Assembly (NCBI GenBank): GCA_947497755.1
Contig: CANMHT010000001.1
Coordinates: forward strand, 558,001-622,000
Length of the DNA stretch: 64,000 bases
Origin: an uncultured Polaribacter sp.
GTDB taxonomy: Bacteria > Bacteroidota > Bacteroidia > Flavobacteriales > Flavobacteriaceae
Reading direction: 5' to 3'
In this document: piece by piece, positions 34,421-42,401 of the stretch
Numbering within the stretch: the stretch's first letter is position 1
Layout of the letters: each line of letters starts with the position of its first letter
Made by a program: the position numbers and the translations under genes
Notes under the pieces: generated by a model
Database searches by the model: none
Told to the model about the DNA's origin: nothing
What the model saw: only the letters and a program-made list of their open reading frames with translations

Positions 34421-34997
34421 AGATGCATTAGATTCAGAAGAAATTTCGTTTAATGCAGAAGCTATTTTTAAAGATAGATTGCAAAAAGAATTGCATCAAC
34501 CTAAAAAAGCTAAGATGGTGTATTTAAGAGTAATCTCTATAGCAGCGAGTATACTATTAGTGTCTTCAGTATTCTTTTGGATGCAAAAAAGTGACGAATC
34601 TTCTATGACTAAAGAAGTTTTAGCGTATTTGTCTGATGATTCTGCAGGAACAAGATTGTCTGGAGTGTATAAATTCGAAGATGAATTTGTAAAAGAAGAT
34701 GCGAAAATTATCAATGCGTTAATTAAAATTTTAAAAGAAGATACCAATAGCAACGTAAGAATTGCAACAATTGATGCCTTATTGAAATACCCAAAAAATG
34801 AAAAAATACGACTGAGTCTTATTGAAGCTTTAGAAAAAGAGAAAATACCATTAGTACAAATTAAATTGATAAAATCATTAGGTTTTTTAAAGGAAAATCG
34901 TGCACAAAAACCTTTAGAGAATATTATTAATAACAATCAAACCTATCAAATAGTTAAGAACAACGCAACCTTAGCTATGAACCAATTAAAACAATAG
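34389..34997 (+). CDS. Putative anti-sigma factor, membrane protein with HEAT-like repeats
   Basis: A 202-residue protein. Residues 1-42 are cytoplasmic and charged, a membrane helix follows at about 46-64 (VISIAASILLVSSVFFWM), and the exported part (about 85-200) consists of HEAT-like helical repeats (VRIATIDALLKYP; VQIKLIKSLGFLKEN; NATLAMNQLK). It overlaps the ECF sigma gene by 32 bases. The cytoplasmic tail would be the sigma-binding part and the HEAT repeats the sensor; this is inference from position and topology. The classical anti-sigma zinc motif is absent. Confidence 0.7.
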   Translation: MNLKDHLQRHRDALDSEEISFNAEAIFKDRLQKELHQPKKAKMVYLRVISIAASILLVSSVFFWMQKSDESSMTKEVLAYLSDDSAGTRLSGVYKFEDEFVKEDAKIINALIKILKEDTNSNVRIATIDALLKYPKNEKIRLSLIEALEKEKIPLVQIKLIKSLGFLKENRAQKPLENIINNNQTYQIVKNNATLAMNQLKQ

Positions 34998-35018
34998 TAA
35001 ACAGGTATTATTTAAAGA

Positions 35019-35990
35019 ATGTCTGTGAAAAAAAATAAAAAAATGAAACACGTAAAATTTATATTCGCAATTGCTTTTTTAGTATCGATAGTAGCAACCG
35101 GACAAGAAAAGAAAATACAATTTAGTAAAGGAACATTAAAAATCTGTTCTTCTAAAAACTTTCAAATTGAAGGTTATGACGGAAAAGAAGTTGTAATAAA
35201 AGGGAACCATAATAACAGAATGTCTGCTTATGACATAAATGGAGTAAAAGGGTATTTGTATTCAACACAAACAGATAAAAACCCGAAGAAATCAAAACCG
35301 AAATTTCCAACTCAAAAAAGTAGTGTTGTGGTAAGCGGAAAAGCCAAAAATGTATTTTTTGCTACTCTAGATACAAAGAGAAAGGAAGGATTAAAGCGAT
35401 TGGGGAAAGAGCATGAAAATAAAGAGTTAGGAATCTATTTTACCATAGAGCAAAAGAATGGAGAACTTATTTTTAAAGACAACACAAGTGGGCAATTTAT
35501 TATGATGACCAATGAAAGTTATACGATTAAAATTCCAAATTCTTTAAAGTTAAACTGGAGTACAAGTTCTTGTAATAGAAGGCCAAGTAGATCTGTTCTC
35601 TATAATTCTAAAGCATCATCTTTAACAAATTTTAATGGAGAAGTGGAAATATCTACCTCGTTAAATAACTTAGAGTTAACAGATGTTACTGGTCCAGTTT
35701 CTATCAATTCTATTGGAGGTAATGTAATTGTTAAGTTTGATAAGAAAACGCCTAAGAAGCTTTATTCAGTATATTCTAACAATGGATTTATAGATATAAC
35801 TTTACCAAAAAATTCTGATGTAAATATTGATGCCAATGGAGCAGCTATCTATAGTAATATTGATTTTAAGAATTTACATGATGAAACTCATGAGAATCAA
35901 CATAGAATGGATTTAAAGCTAAAAAATGGACGTGTAAAAATGAAGCTTGATGCAGGTTATGGAACCATTTATTTACGTAAGAAAGAATAA
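35019..35990 (+). CDS. DUF4097-like secreted protein of the ECF module
   Basis: A 323-residue exported protein; a second in-frame ATG at 35043 gives a more standard signal peptide (MKHVKFIFAIAFLVSIVATG, then Q). The C-terminal two-thirds is beta-helix-like with alternating short strands (LNNLELTDVTGPVSINSIGG; then VKMKLDAGYGTIYL), the pattern of DUF4097/DUF2807 auto-adhesin-like proteins often encoded beside ECF sigma and anti-sigma genes in Bacteroidota. Third gene of that module. Function unknown; perhaps a regulated envelope protein. Confidence 0.75.
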   Translation: MSVKKNKKMKHVKFIFAIAFLVSIVATGQEKKIQFSKGTLKICSSKNFQIEGYDGKEVVIKGNHNNRMSAYDINGVKGYLYSTQTDKNPKKSKPKFPTQKSSVVVSGKAKNVFFATLDTKRKEGLKRLGKEHENKELGIYFTIEQKNGELIFKDNTSGQFIMMTNESYTIKIPNSLKLNWSTSSCNRRPSRSVLYNSKASSLTNFNGEVEISTSLNNLELTDVTGPVSINSIGGNVIVKFDKKTPKKLYSVYSNNGFIDITLPKNSDVNIDANGAAIYSNIDFKNLHDETHENQHRMDLKLKNGRVKMKLDAGYGTIYLRKKE

Positions 35991-36007
35991 TACTATTTGA
36001 TTGATAC

Positions 36008-36040
36008 AAAAAATCCGATGCTAAATGCATCGGATTTTTT
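36008..36040. terminator. Bidirectional terminator between DUF4097 gene and secA
   Basis: AAAAATCCGATGC and GCATCGGATTTTT form a 13-bp stem with a 5-base loop. Serves both convergent genes. Confidence 0.9.
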
Positions 36041-36042
36041 GT

Positions 36043-39000
36043 TTATTGGTTTATCAATACCCATTCGCCTTTTTCAATTAACGGAATGGCTTGTTTAAAT
36101 TTAACTACTTTTTCTTCTCCGCTCATTACGTTTTTAATTGTAACTCGCTCGTTTCTACCAATCTTAGGTTGTTCTCTAACAATGGTTTCTACTGGTTGTG
36201 GAGCAGATTGCTGTTGGTTTCTGGCATCGCTAATAGCTTGTTCAGTACTATTTTGAACTTCTGCCTTGCTCACATTCAGCGCTTCTCTTTTTTGTTGACG
36301 AGCTTCAGAGATATTTCCTTGGTTTGGAATTTCTCCTTTAAATAAGAAAGACAATACTTCTTTATTTACATTATCAATCATTACTTTAAATAATTCAAAA
36401 GCTTCAAACTTATAAATTAATAAAGGATCTTTTTGCTCATGTGCAACATTCTGAACAGATGTTTTTAACTCATCCATTTTACGTAAATGAGTTTTCCAGT
36501 TTTCATCAATGATTGCTAAAGTAATGTTCTTTTCAAAATCTTTGATAAGTTCTTTCCCTTCAGATTCGTAAGCATTTTTTAAGTTGGTTACAACTTGCAA
36601 GCTTTTTACTCCATCAGAGAAAGGAACGACAATTCTTTCGTATCTGTCTCCTTCATTTTCAAAAACATCTTTAATTACAGGGAAAGCAGTAACAGCATTT
36701 CTAGTAATTTTATCTTGATAATGTTCGTAAACTGCTTCGTATAGTTTGTCAATCAAGGCTTTTTCATCCATTGATTGGAATTCTTCTTCAGAGAAAGGAG
36801 AAGTCATGGAAGAAAAGCGAATCAATTCAAATTCGAAATTTTGAAAATCTTTAGTAGGTTTGTTTTGGTTTACAATTGCTTGACAAGTATCGTAAATCAT
36901 ATTAACAATATCTATCTTTAAACGATCACCATCTAAAGCATGTCTTCTTCTTTTATAAACAAACTCACGTTGCGCGTTCATAATATCATCGTACTCTAAC
37001 AAACGCTTACGAATTCCAAAGTTATTTTCTTCTACTTTTTTCTGAGCTCTTTCAATAGATTTGGTAATCATAGAATGCTGAATTACTTCACCTTCTTTTA
37101 ACCCCATTCTATCCATCATTTTTGCAATTCTTTCAGAACCAAAAATACGCATTAGGTTATCATCTAAAGCAACATAGAATTGAGAAGAACCAACATCTCC
37201 TTGACGCCCAGCTCTACCACGAAGCTGTCTGTCTACACGTCTAGAATCATGTCTTTCTGTACCGATAATAGCTAAACCTCCAGCAGCTTTTACTTCGTCT
37301 GTTAATTTAATATCTGTACCACGACCAGCCATGTTTGTTGCAATGGTAACTTGTCCTGGTTTACCAGCTTCAGCAACAACATCTGCTTCTTTTTTATGTA
37401 ATTTTGCATTTAAGATATTATGAGAAATTCCTCTCATCTTTAACATTCTTCCTAGTAATTCAGAGATTTCTACAGAAGTTGTTCCTACTAACACAGGTCT
37501 TCCTTGTTCTACCAAGTTTACAATGTCATCAATAACTGCATTGTATTTTTCACGTGTTGTTTTGTAAACTAAATCTTCCTTATCATTTCTTTGAATAGGT
37601 TTATTAGTTGGAATTTCTACTACATCCAATTTGTAAATTTCCCAAAGCTCACCTGCTTCTGTAATGGCTGTACCTGTCATTCCAGAAAGCTTACGGTACA
37701 TTCTAAAGTAATTCTGTAATGTAACAGTAGCAAAAGTTTGTGTAGCATCCTCAATTTTTACATTTTCTTTGGCTTCAATAGCTTGGTGTAAACCATCAGA
37801 ATAACGACGACCATCCATGATACGTCCAGTCTGCTCATCAACAATCATTACTTTGTTGTCAATAACCACATATTCTACATCTTTTTCAAATAAAGAATAA
37901 GCTTTTAACAACTGATTCATAGTGTGAATACGTTCACTTTTTACACTAAAATCTCTATATAATTCTTCCTTTTGAGATGCTTTTTCTTCTGGAGTATCTT
38001 GACTCTCATCAATTTGACCAATTTTAACCCCAATATCTGGTAAGATAAAGAAGTTTTCATCACTTGTTTTTCCAGATAAGTGTACAATTCCTTTGTCAGT
38101 TAAATCAATAGAATTGTTTTTCTCTTCTATGGTATAGTAAAGTTCTGCATCTACTTCTGGCATTAACTTATTGTTATCTGCCATATAGATGTTTTCTGTT
38201 TTTTGTAATATTTGCTTAATTCCTTCTTGAGATAAGAATTTAATTAAGGCTTTATTTTTAGGAATACCACGATATACTCTAAGTAATTGGAATCCTCCTT
38301 CTTTAGTATCTCCTTCTGCAATTAATTTTTTAGCTTCTGCTAAAACCCCTACTAAATATTGTTTTTGTAAAGTAACAATGTCAGAAACTAAAGGCTTTAA
38401 TTCGTTAAATTCGTGTCTGTCTCCTTGAGGTACAGCACCAGAAATAATTAATGGGGTACGAGCATCATCAATTAAAACAGAGTCTACCTCATCAATAATG
38501 GCATAATTTGGGGCTCTTTGTACTAATTCTTCTTTGGTATGCGCCATATTATCACGTAAATAATCGAATCCAAATTCATTATTTGTACCATAAGTCACGT
38601 CTGCATTGTAAGCTTTTCTACGAGCATCAGAATTTGGTTGATGTATATCAATACAGTCAATACTTAAACCATGAAATTCTAACAATGGTCCCATCCAAGC
38701 TGCATCACGCTTTGCTAAGTAATCGTTTACAGTTACAACGTGTACACCTTTACCAGTTAAGGCATTTAAATATACAGGTAATGTAGAAACTAAGGTTTTT
38801 CCTTCTCCAGTCATCATCTCGGCAATTTTACCTTGATGTAAAACAGATCCACCAATTAACTGTACATCGTAGTGAATCATATCCCAAGTAATATCTTGTC
38901 CAGAGGCATCCCAAGTATTAGACCAAATAGAATTATCTCCATCTAAAGTAACATTCTCTCTAATGGCAGAAATTTCTCTATCAAAAGGAGTTGCAGTTAC

Positions 39001-39387
39001 GGTAATTTCAGTATTATTTGTAAAACGTTTGGCTGTTTCTTTTATAACAGCAAAAGCTTCAGGCATTATTTCCTCTAATACCTTTTCAGATACTTCGTAA
39101 GCTTTGTCCTTTAATTCATCAATCTCACTATAAATAGCTTCTTGTCTGTCAATATCTGCTGATTCAGCTTCTTTTTCTAGTTCAGCTATTTGTGTATCAA
39201 AAGTTTTGGTTGCATCTTTAATTTTAGCTTTAAATTCTTCTGATTTAGCTCTTAATTCATCATTGGTTAAGTTTCCAATTGCACTTTCAAAAGCGTGTGT
39301 TTTGGTAACAATTGGTTGTAGTAGTTTTAAATCTTTTTGTTGTTTATCTCCAACAAATATTTTCAAGACAGAGTTTAATAAGCTCAT
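36043..39387 (-). CDS. secA: Preprotein translocase ATPase SecA
   Basis: A 1114-residue motor ATPase of the Sec pathway. Features in order: Walker A MTGEGKT in [28 protein letters not shown], Walker [22 protein letters not shown], helicase-type [29 protein letters not shown] and [26 protein letters not shown]. The protein is longer than E. coli SecA (901) because of the family-typical Bacteroidota insertion around residues 340-460. The usual C-terminal zinc-binding Cys motif is absent; the protein ends GEWVLINQ after a Gln-rich linker. Acts at the inner membrane with SecYEG. Confidence 0.96.
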   Translation of the reverse strand: MSLLNSVLKIFVGDKQQKDLKLLQPIVTKTHAFESAIGNLTNDELRAKSEEFKAKIKDATKTFDTQIAELEKEAESADIDRQEAIYSEIDELKDKAYEVSEKVLEEIMPEAFAVIKETAKRFTNNTEITVTATPFDREISAIRENVTLDGDNSIWSNTWDASGQDITWDMIHYDVQLIGGSVLHQGKIAEMMTGEGKTLVSTLPVYLNALTGKGVHVVTVNDYLAKRDAAWMGPLLEFHGLSIDCIDIHQPNSDARRKAYNADVTYGTNNEFGFDYLRDNMAHTKEELVQRAPNYAIIDEVDSVLIDDARTPLIISGAVPQGDRHEFNELKPLVSDIVTLQKQYLVGVLAEAKKLIAEGDTKEGGFQLLRVYRGIPKNKALIKFLSQEGIKQILQKTENIYMADNNKLMPEVDAELYYTIEEKNNSIDLTDKGIVHLSGKTSDENFFILPDIGVKIGQIDESQDTPEEKASQKEELYRDFSVKSERIHTMNQLLKAYSLFEKDVEYVVIDNKVMIVDEQTGRIMDGRRYSDGLHQAIEAKENVKIEDATQTFATVTLQNYFRMYRKLSGMTGTAITEAGELWEIYKLDVVEIPTNKPIQRNDKEDLVYKTTREKYNAVIDDIVNLVEQGRPVLVGTTSVEISELLGRMLKMRGISHNILNAKLHKKEADVVAEAGKPGQVTIATNMAGRGTDIKLTDEVKAAGGLAIIGTERHDSRRVDRQLRGRAGRQGDVGSSQFYVALDDNLMRIFGSERIAKMMDRMGLKEGEVIQHSMITKSIERAQKKVEENNFGIRKRLLEYDDIMNAQREFVYKRRRHALDGDRLKIDIVNMIYDTCQAIVNQNKPTKDFQNFEFELIRFSSMTSPFSEEEFQSMDEKALIDKLYEAVYEHYQDKITRNAVTAFPVIKDVFENEGDRYERIVVPFSDGVKSLQVVTNLKNAYESEGKELIKDFEKNITLAIIDENWKTHLRKMDELKTSVQNVAHEQKDPLLIYKFEAFELFKVMIDNVNKEVLSFLFKGEIPNQGNISEARQQKREALNVSKAEVQNSTEQAISDARNQQQSAPQPVETIVREQPKIGRNERVTIKNVMSGEEKVVKFKQAIPLIEKGEWVLINQ

Positions 39388-39504
39388 TTTGTACGTAATA
39401 TTTTAGAATCAATACTATTTTGAATTGATTGTTGTTTGTAATCTATTGATGTTTAATAAGTTATTTTCTTATTGACAGCGATTACAATTAGGGTTAAATG
39501 TAAA

Positions 39505-39536
39505 CAAAAAAAAAGCCTCTATTGAGACTTTTTTGA
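39505..39536 (-). terminator. Terminator after DUF2795 gene
   Basis: On the minus strand AAGTCTC and GAGGCTT pair (one G-U) around an AATA loop, followed by a long T-run. Confidence 0.75.
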
Positions 39537-39549
39537 TGTAATTTCTAAT

Positions 39550-39771
39550 TTAATATTCATCTTCGTTCCAAAGATAATCTTCTTCGGTCGGATAGTCTGG
39601 CCAAATTTCTATAATAGAATCGTAAGCGTCACCCTCATCTTCAATTTCTTGTAAGTTTTCTGCAACTTCTAATGGTGCTCCCGTTCTAATAGCGTAATCT
39701 ATCAATTCGTCTTTAGTTGCTGGCCAAGGTGCATCTGCTAAATAAGATGCTAATTCAAGCGTCCAATACAT
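39550..39771 (-). CDS. DUF2795 domain protein
   Basis: A 73-residue acidic protein matching the DUF2795 family (LASYLADAPWPATKDELIDY, then APLEVAENLQEIEDEGDAYDS). The family forms a small helical, possibly DNA- or protein-binding fold and is nearly universal in Flavobacteriia; the function is unknown. It has its own strong promoter (39795-39824) and its own terminator (39505-39536), so it is a single-gene transcript upstream of secA but separate from it. Confidence 0.88.
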   Translation of the reverse strand: MYWTLELASYLADAPWPATKDELIDYAIRTGAPLEVAENLQEIEDEGDAYDSIIEIWPDYPTEEDYLWNEDEY

Positions 39772-39794
39772 TTCTTTTTGGGTTTAATTTTCTG

Positions 39795-39824
39795 CAAAAA
39801 TAAATTTTTTTAGTAAAAAACCAA
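39795..39824 (-). promoter_or_regulatory. -33/-7 promoter of the DUF2795 gene
   Basis: Minus strand TTG (39824-39822), a 19-bp spacer, TATTTTTG (39802-39795). A very good consensus match, 23 bp before the ATG. Confidence 0.7.
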
Positions 39825-39861
39825 GTTTTTTTTGATAAATCTGTCAATAAATTAAAAGAAC

Positions 39862-40437
39862 TTATTTTTCCTTTTCAGGTATCCAAGGTATTTCCTTAGC
39901 TGATAAGTCTTTGGACAACTTTCGTGCCAATACAAAAAGGTAGTCAGAAAGTCTGTTTAGATAAGTCAATATATCAGCATTTATTGCTTCGTTTTCGTTC
40001 AATGCAGTAGAGATTCGTTCTGCTCTACGACAAACACAACGAGCAAGGTGACAGAATGACACCACTTGATGTCCTCCAGGAAGAATAAAATTTGTCATCG
40101 GTGGTAACTCTTGATTCATATGATCAATTTCTTCTTCTAAAAGTGTTACACTTTGATGATTAATTTTTGGAATGTTTAGGCGTTGTTTACCACTTTTTAG
40201 CACTTCTTTTTCTGGTGGAGTTGCTAGCATTGCACCTAAAGTAAACAGTTCATTCTGAATTCTAATGAGTGACTCTATTGATTTCTCGTCAATATTTTGG
40301 TCTCTAATTAAACCAATATAAGAGTTTAATTCATCTACAGTACCATAAGATTCTATTCTAAGATGATGTTTAGGAACTCTTGTGCCACCAAATAGAGCTG
40401 TAGTTCCTTTATCTCCTGTTTTTGTATATATTTTCAT
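39862..40437 (-). CDS. Cob(I)alamin adenosyltransferase, PduO type
   Basis: A 191-residue enzyme transferring the adenosyl group of ATP to cob(I)alamin, giving adenosylcobalamin. N-terminal KIYTKTGDKGTTALFGG carries the ATP site, and the C-terminal helix CHLARCVCRRAERIS carries the RxxCRRAER family signature. It could supply cofactor for cobalamin enzymes and, if the CarH-like regulator at 56.3 kb binds it, for light sensing. A -7 box lies at 40461-40468. Confidence 0.92.
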   Translation of the reverse strand: MKIYTKTGDKGTTALFGGTRVPKHHLRIESYGTVDELNSYIGLIRDQNIDEKSIESLIRIQNELFTLGAMLATPPEKEVLKSGKQRLNIPKINHQSVTLLEEEIDHMNQELPPMTNFILPGGHQVVSFCHLARCVCRRAERISTALNENEAINADILTYLNRLSDYLFVLARKLSKDLSAKEIPWIPEKEK

Positions 40438-40460
40438 GTTTTTAATTCAAGTTTGAACCT

Positions 40461-40468
40461 CAAAAATA
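40461..40468 (-). promoter_or_regulatory. -7 box candidate for the adenosyltransferase gene
   Basis: Minus-strand TATTTTTG, exact TAnnTTTG match, 23 bp upstream of the ATG at 40437. -33 not clear. Confidence 0.42.
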
Positions 40469-40504
40469 GGTATTATATCTTGAGAAAAGAAAAGTGATGT
40501 TCTT

Positions 40505-40699
40505 TTAAAATAATTTTAAAGAAATTCTTATGAGCATAAAAACGAATATTAAAAAGCCAGGAATAAATAAGGACTCTGAGACTAAATACTCTTTGAGATT
40601 TAAATTTGGATTTTTCTTTTTAGCTTTTTTTAAAAAGATAAATACAGAGATTATATATATAATACAAAAAAGAATGGATATTTTATCTATTGAATTCAT
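40505..40699 (-). CDS. Small membrane protein of unknown function
   Basis: A 64-residue frame with two membrane segments (about 7-24 and 47-62, LIFVFMLIRISLKLF at the end) and a charged connecting loop (KKAKKKNPNLN). No family recognised. A rival 76-codon frame on the plus strand covers the same bases, but the minus-strand reading has the amphipathic and hydrophobic pattern of a real small membrane protein. It lies between two minus-strand genes, 44 bp after the methyltransferase stop side. Confidence 0.45.
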   Translation of the reverse strand: MNSIDKISILFCIIYIISVFIFLKKAKKKNPNLNLKEYLVSESLFIPGFLIFVFMLIRISLKLF

Positions 40700-40743
40700 A
40701 GCAGAATTTTTATTATTGGAAGAGAAAAGTAATAAAAAAATAA

Positions 40744-41514
40744 TTAGATGCGTATTATAAAGTGTTCTTTCTGTTGTACTGTTCTAAAGAAAACGATTCC
40801 CCATTGATAGGTGTCAATACTCACAGAAACTTTTGGATGTTTTTTTATAAATTCCCATGCGTCTTCCATCTCTTTACTCCAATGAATGTCATCAAAGATA
40901 AATACAGTATTGTTATGAATGTATTTTAGGCAATATTCAAAGTATTCTATTGTTGGTTGTTTTTGATGATTGCCATCAAAAAAGACCAAATCTAAGGGGT
41001 GATTTATTGTTTTTAAACTAGCATTAAATTCACCAACTTTTACATTAATATTGTTATAATTAAATGCTTTAAATTGTTTTTGGGCAACATCTAATGTATT
41101 GGGACAGCCTTCTAAAGTAGTGATTTGTGAATTAGGAGCTCCTAAATGCAGAGCTGCAGTTCCAAGTCCTACAGATGTGCCAATTTCTAAAATGTTTTTT
41201 GGTTGAAAATAATGCACAAAATTAATTAGTAATCTGGCTCTTTTTTTGTTAATACCTGCATTTTCTGCAATACGATTGATTGCTCTATAATTATCTTTAA
41301 AGACTTTAGAACCTGCACCAAAATCAGTAACTTCAATTTGATTTTTATTCGCTAATACTTTTTTTCTAAAAGTAAGGTGTTTTTTATAAGTTTTAGAATG
41401 TATATTATTATTTAATCCTTTAGTAATGAGATCAAAAACAAAAGGAGAATGGATGCCATATTTACTTTTGGCTGTAACTATAAATTTTAAATATGAAAAG
41501 AGTTTAAAAAGCAT
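40744..41514 (-). CDS. SAM-dependent methyltransferase (O-methyltransferase-like)
   Basis: A 256-residue class I methyltransferase. The AdoMet motif I is NILEIGTSVGLGTAALHLG, the acidic motif ending strand 2 is TTLEGC, and LVFFDGNHQK carries a metal-binding-type Asp of catechol O-methyltransferase-like proteins. IFDDIHWSKEMEDAW follows. The N-terminal 40 residues (HSPFVFDLI) match a flavobacterial subfamily of unknown substrate. It is divergent from the Wza-like gene by 66 bp. Confidence 0.86.
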   Translation of the reverse strand: MLFKLFSYLKFIVTAKSKYGIHSPFVFDLITKGLNNNIHSKTYKKHLTFRKKVLANKNQIEVTDFGAGSKVFKDNYRAINRIAENAGINKKRARLLINFVHYFQPKNILEIGTSVGLGTAALHLGAPNSQITTLEGCPNTLDVAQKQFKAFNYNNINVKVGEFNASLKTINHPLDLVFFDGNHQKQPTIEYFEYCLKYIHNNTVFIFDDIHWSKEMEDAWEFIKKHPKVSVSIDTYQWGIVFFRTVQQKEHFIIRI

Positions 41515-41551
41515 GTTAAAATAAATTAAAGCGAAATTAAAAGAAAAATTA

Positions 41552-41580
41552 TTGGAATAAGGTATTATAAATTATATTTG
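41552..41580 (+). promoter_or_regulatory. -33/-7 promoter of the exopolysaccharide export genes
   Basis: TTG at 41552-41554, an 18-bp spacer, TATATTTG at 41573-41580. Close to the Bacteroidota consensus. It places the start of transcription near 41586, downstream of the GTG at 41580, so that longer frame start is excluded. Confidence 0.72.
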
Positions 41581-41603
41581 TGATATTTAACTTAAGTAAT
41601 CGT

Positions 41604-42395
41604 ATGTTTAGACGTCTGATATTAATCCTCTCAATTTGTTCTTTAGCTTCTTGTGTGCCTAATAAAGATCTTGTGTATCTTCAAGGAAAGCCAGTAGCAA
41701 AAAAAGATGTATATAAATTAAATGATGAGCCATATAAACTTCAGGTAGGAGATGTTTTAAGTATTGATATTAAAGCTAAAAATGAAGAGTCTGTGGCAAT
41801 GTTTAAAAAAACTACAGGTAATAATCAAGGGATTGTAGGGAATGGAAATACGAATAATGTTAACCTTCAAGCTGGATATAGTGTAGATAGGCATGGAAAT
41901 ATTAGAATGCCTATTATAGGAGATATAAATGTACTGGGGTATACTACTAAAGAAGTAAGATTAAAGATTGAAAAATCATTACTAGTTTATTTAAGAAACG
42001 AAGAGGATATCTTTGTAACAGTTGGTTTAGCAGGAATAAAGTTTACTATTTTTGGAGAAGTATCCCAACCTGGGACAAGGGTAATTAATCAAAACAGGGT
42101 AAATATAATTGAAGCTATAGCAAACTCTGGAGATATAGTAGTTACAGGTAATAGAAAGAATGTAGAAATCATTCGTAAATCAGATTCAGGTACAAAAAAG
42201 TTTACTATAGATTTGACAAAAATTGAAGCCTTAGATTCTGAAGTGTTTTATATTCAACCTAATGATATGATATATGTAAAACCTTTGAAACAGAAAACTT
42301 GGGGGACTGGAACCACAGGAATCCAATCGTTGTCTACGATTATTTCGCTATTTACTTTGGTTACATCAACCATATTATTAGTAAGAAATTTATAA
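41604..42395 (+). CDS. Polysaccharide export lipoprotein (Wza/BexD-like)
   Basis: A lipoprotein of 263 residues from the ATG at 41604 (MFRRLILILSICSLASC, lipobox Cys17). The open frame begins at a GTG at 41580, but that codon is inside the promoter. The poly-export domain (PYKLQVGDVLSIDIKAK) and the following SLBB domains (GEVSQPGTRVINQNRVNIIE) are clear, and the C-terminus has a membrane segment (LSTIISLFTLVTSTILLV). It forms an outer-membrane or periplasm-spanning channel for capsule or exopolysaccharide. Co-transcribed with the tyrosine autokinase 6 bp downstream; no glycosyltransferase genes follow. Confidence 0.9.
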   Translation: MFRRLILILSICSLASCVPNKDLVYLQGKPVAKKDVYKLNDEPYKLQVGDVLSIDIKAKNEESVAMFKKTTGNNQGIVGNGNTNNVNLQAGYSVDRHGNIRMPIIGDINVLGYTTKEVRLKIEKSLLVYLRNEEDIFVTVGLAGIKFTIFGEVSQPGTRVINQNRVNIIEAIANSGDIVVTGNRKNVEIIRKSDSGTKKFTIDLTKIEALDSEVFYIQPNDMIYVKPLKQKTWGTGTTGIQSLSTIISLFTLVTSTILLVRNL

Positions 42396-42401
42396 TATAG
42401 T

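Noticed and set aside
38508..38786. Plus-strand frame inside secA
   Set aside because: Antisense shadow of a highly conserved gene, His/Tyr-rich composition, no promoter.
40530..40760. Plus-strand 76-codon protein
   Set aside because: It overlaps the minus-strand small membrane gene and the methyltransferase end; composition is that of antisense reading (Lys-rich then broken hydrophobic), with no family features.
41580..41603. GTG start for the Wza-like lipoprotein gene, adding eight residues
   Set aside because: The codon overlaps the -7 box TATATTTG (41573-41580), so it lies upstream of the expected transcript start; the ATG at 41604 gives a clean lipoprotein signal.
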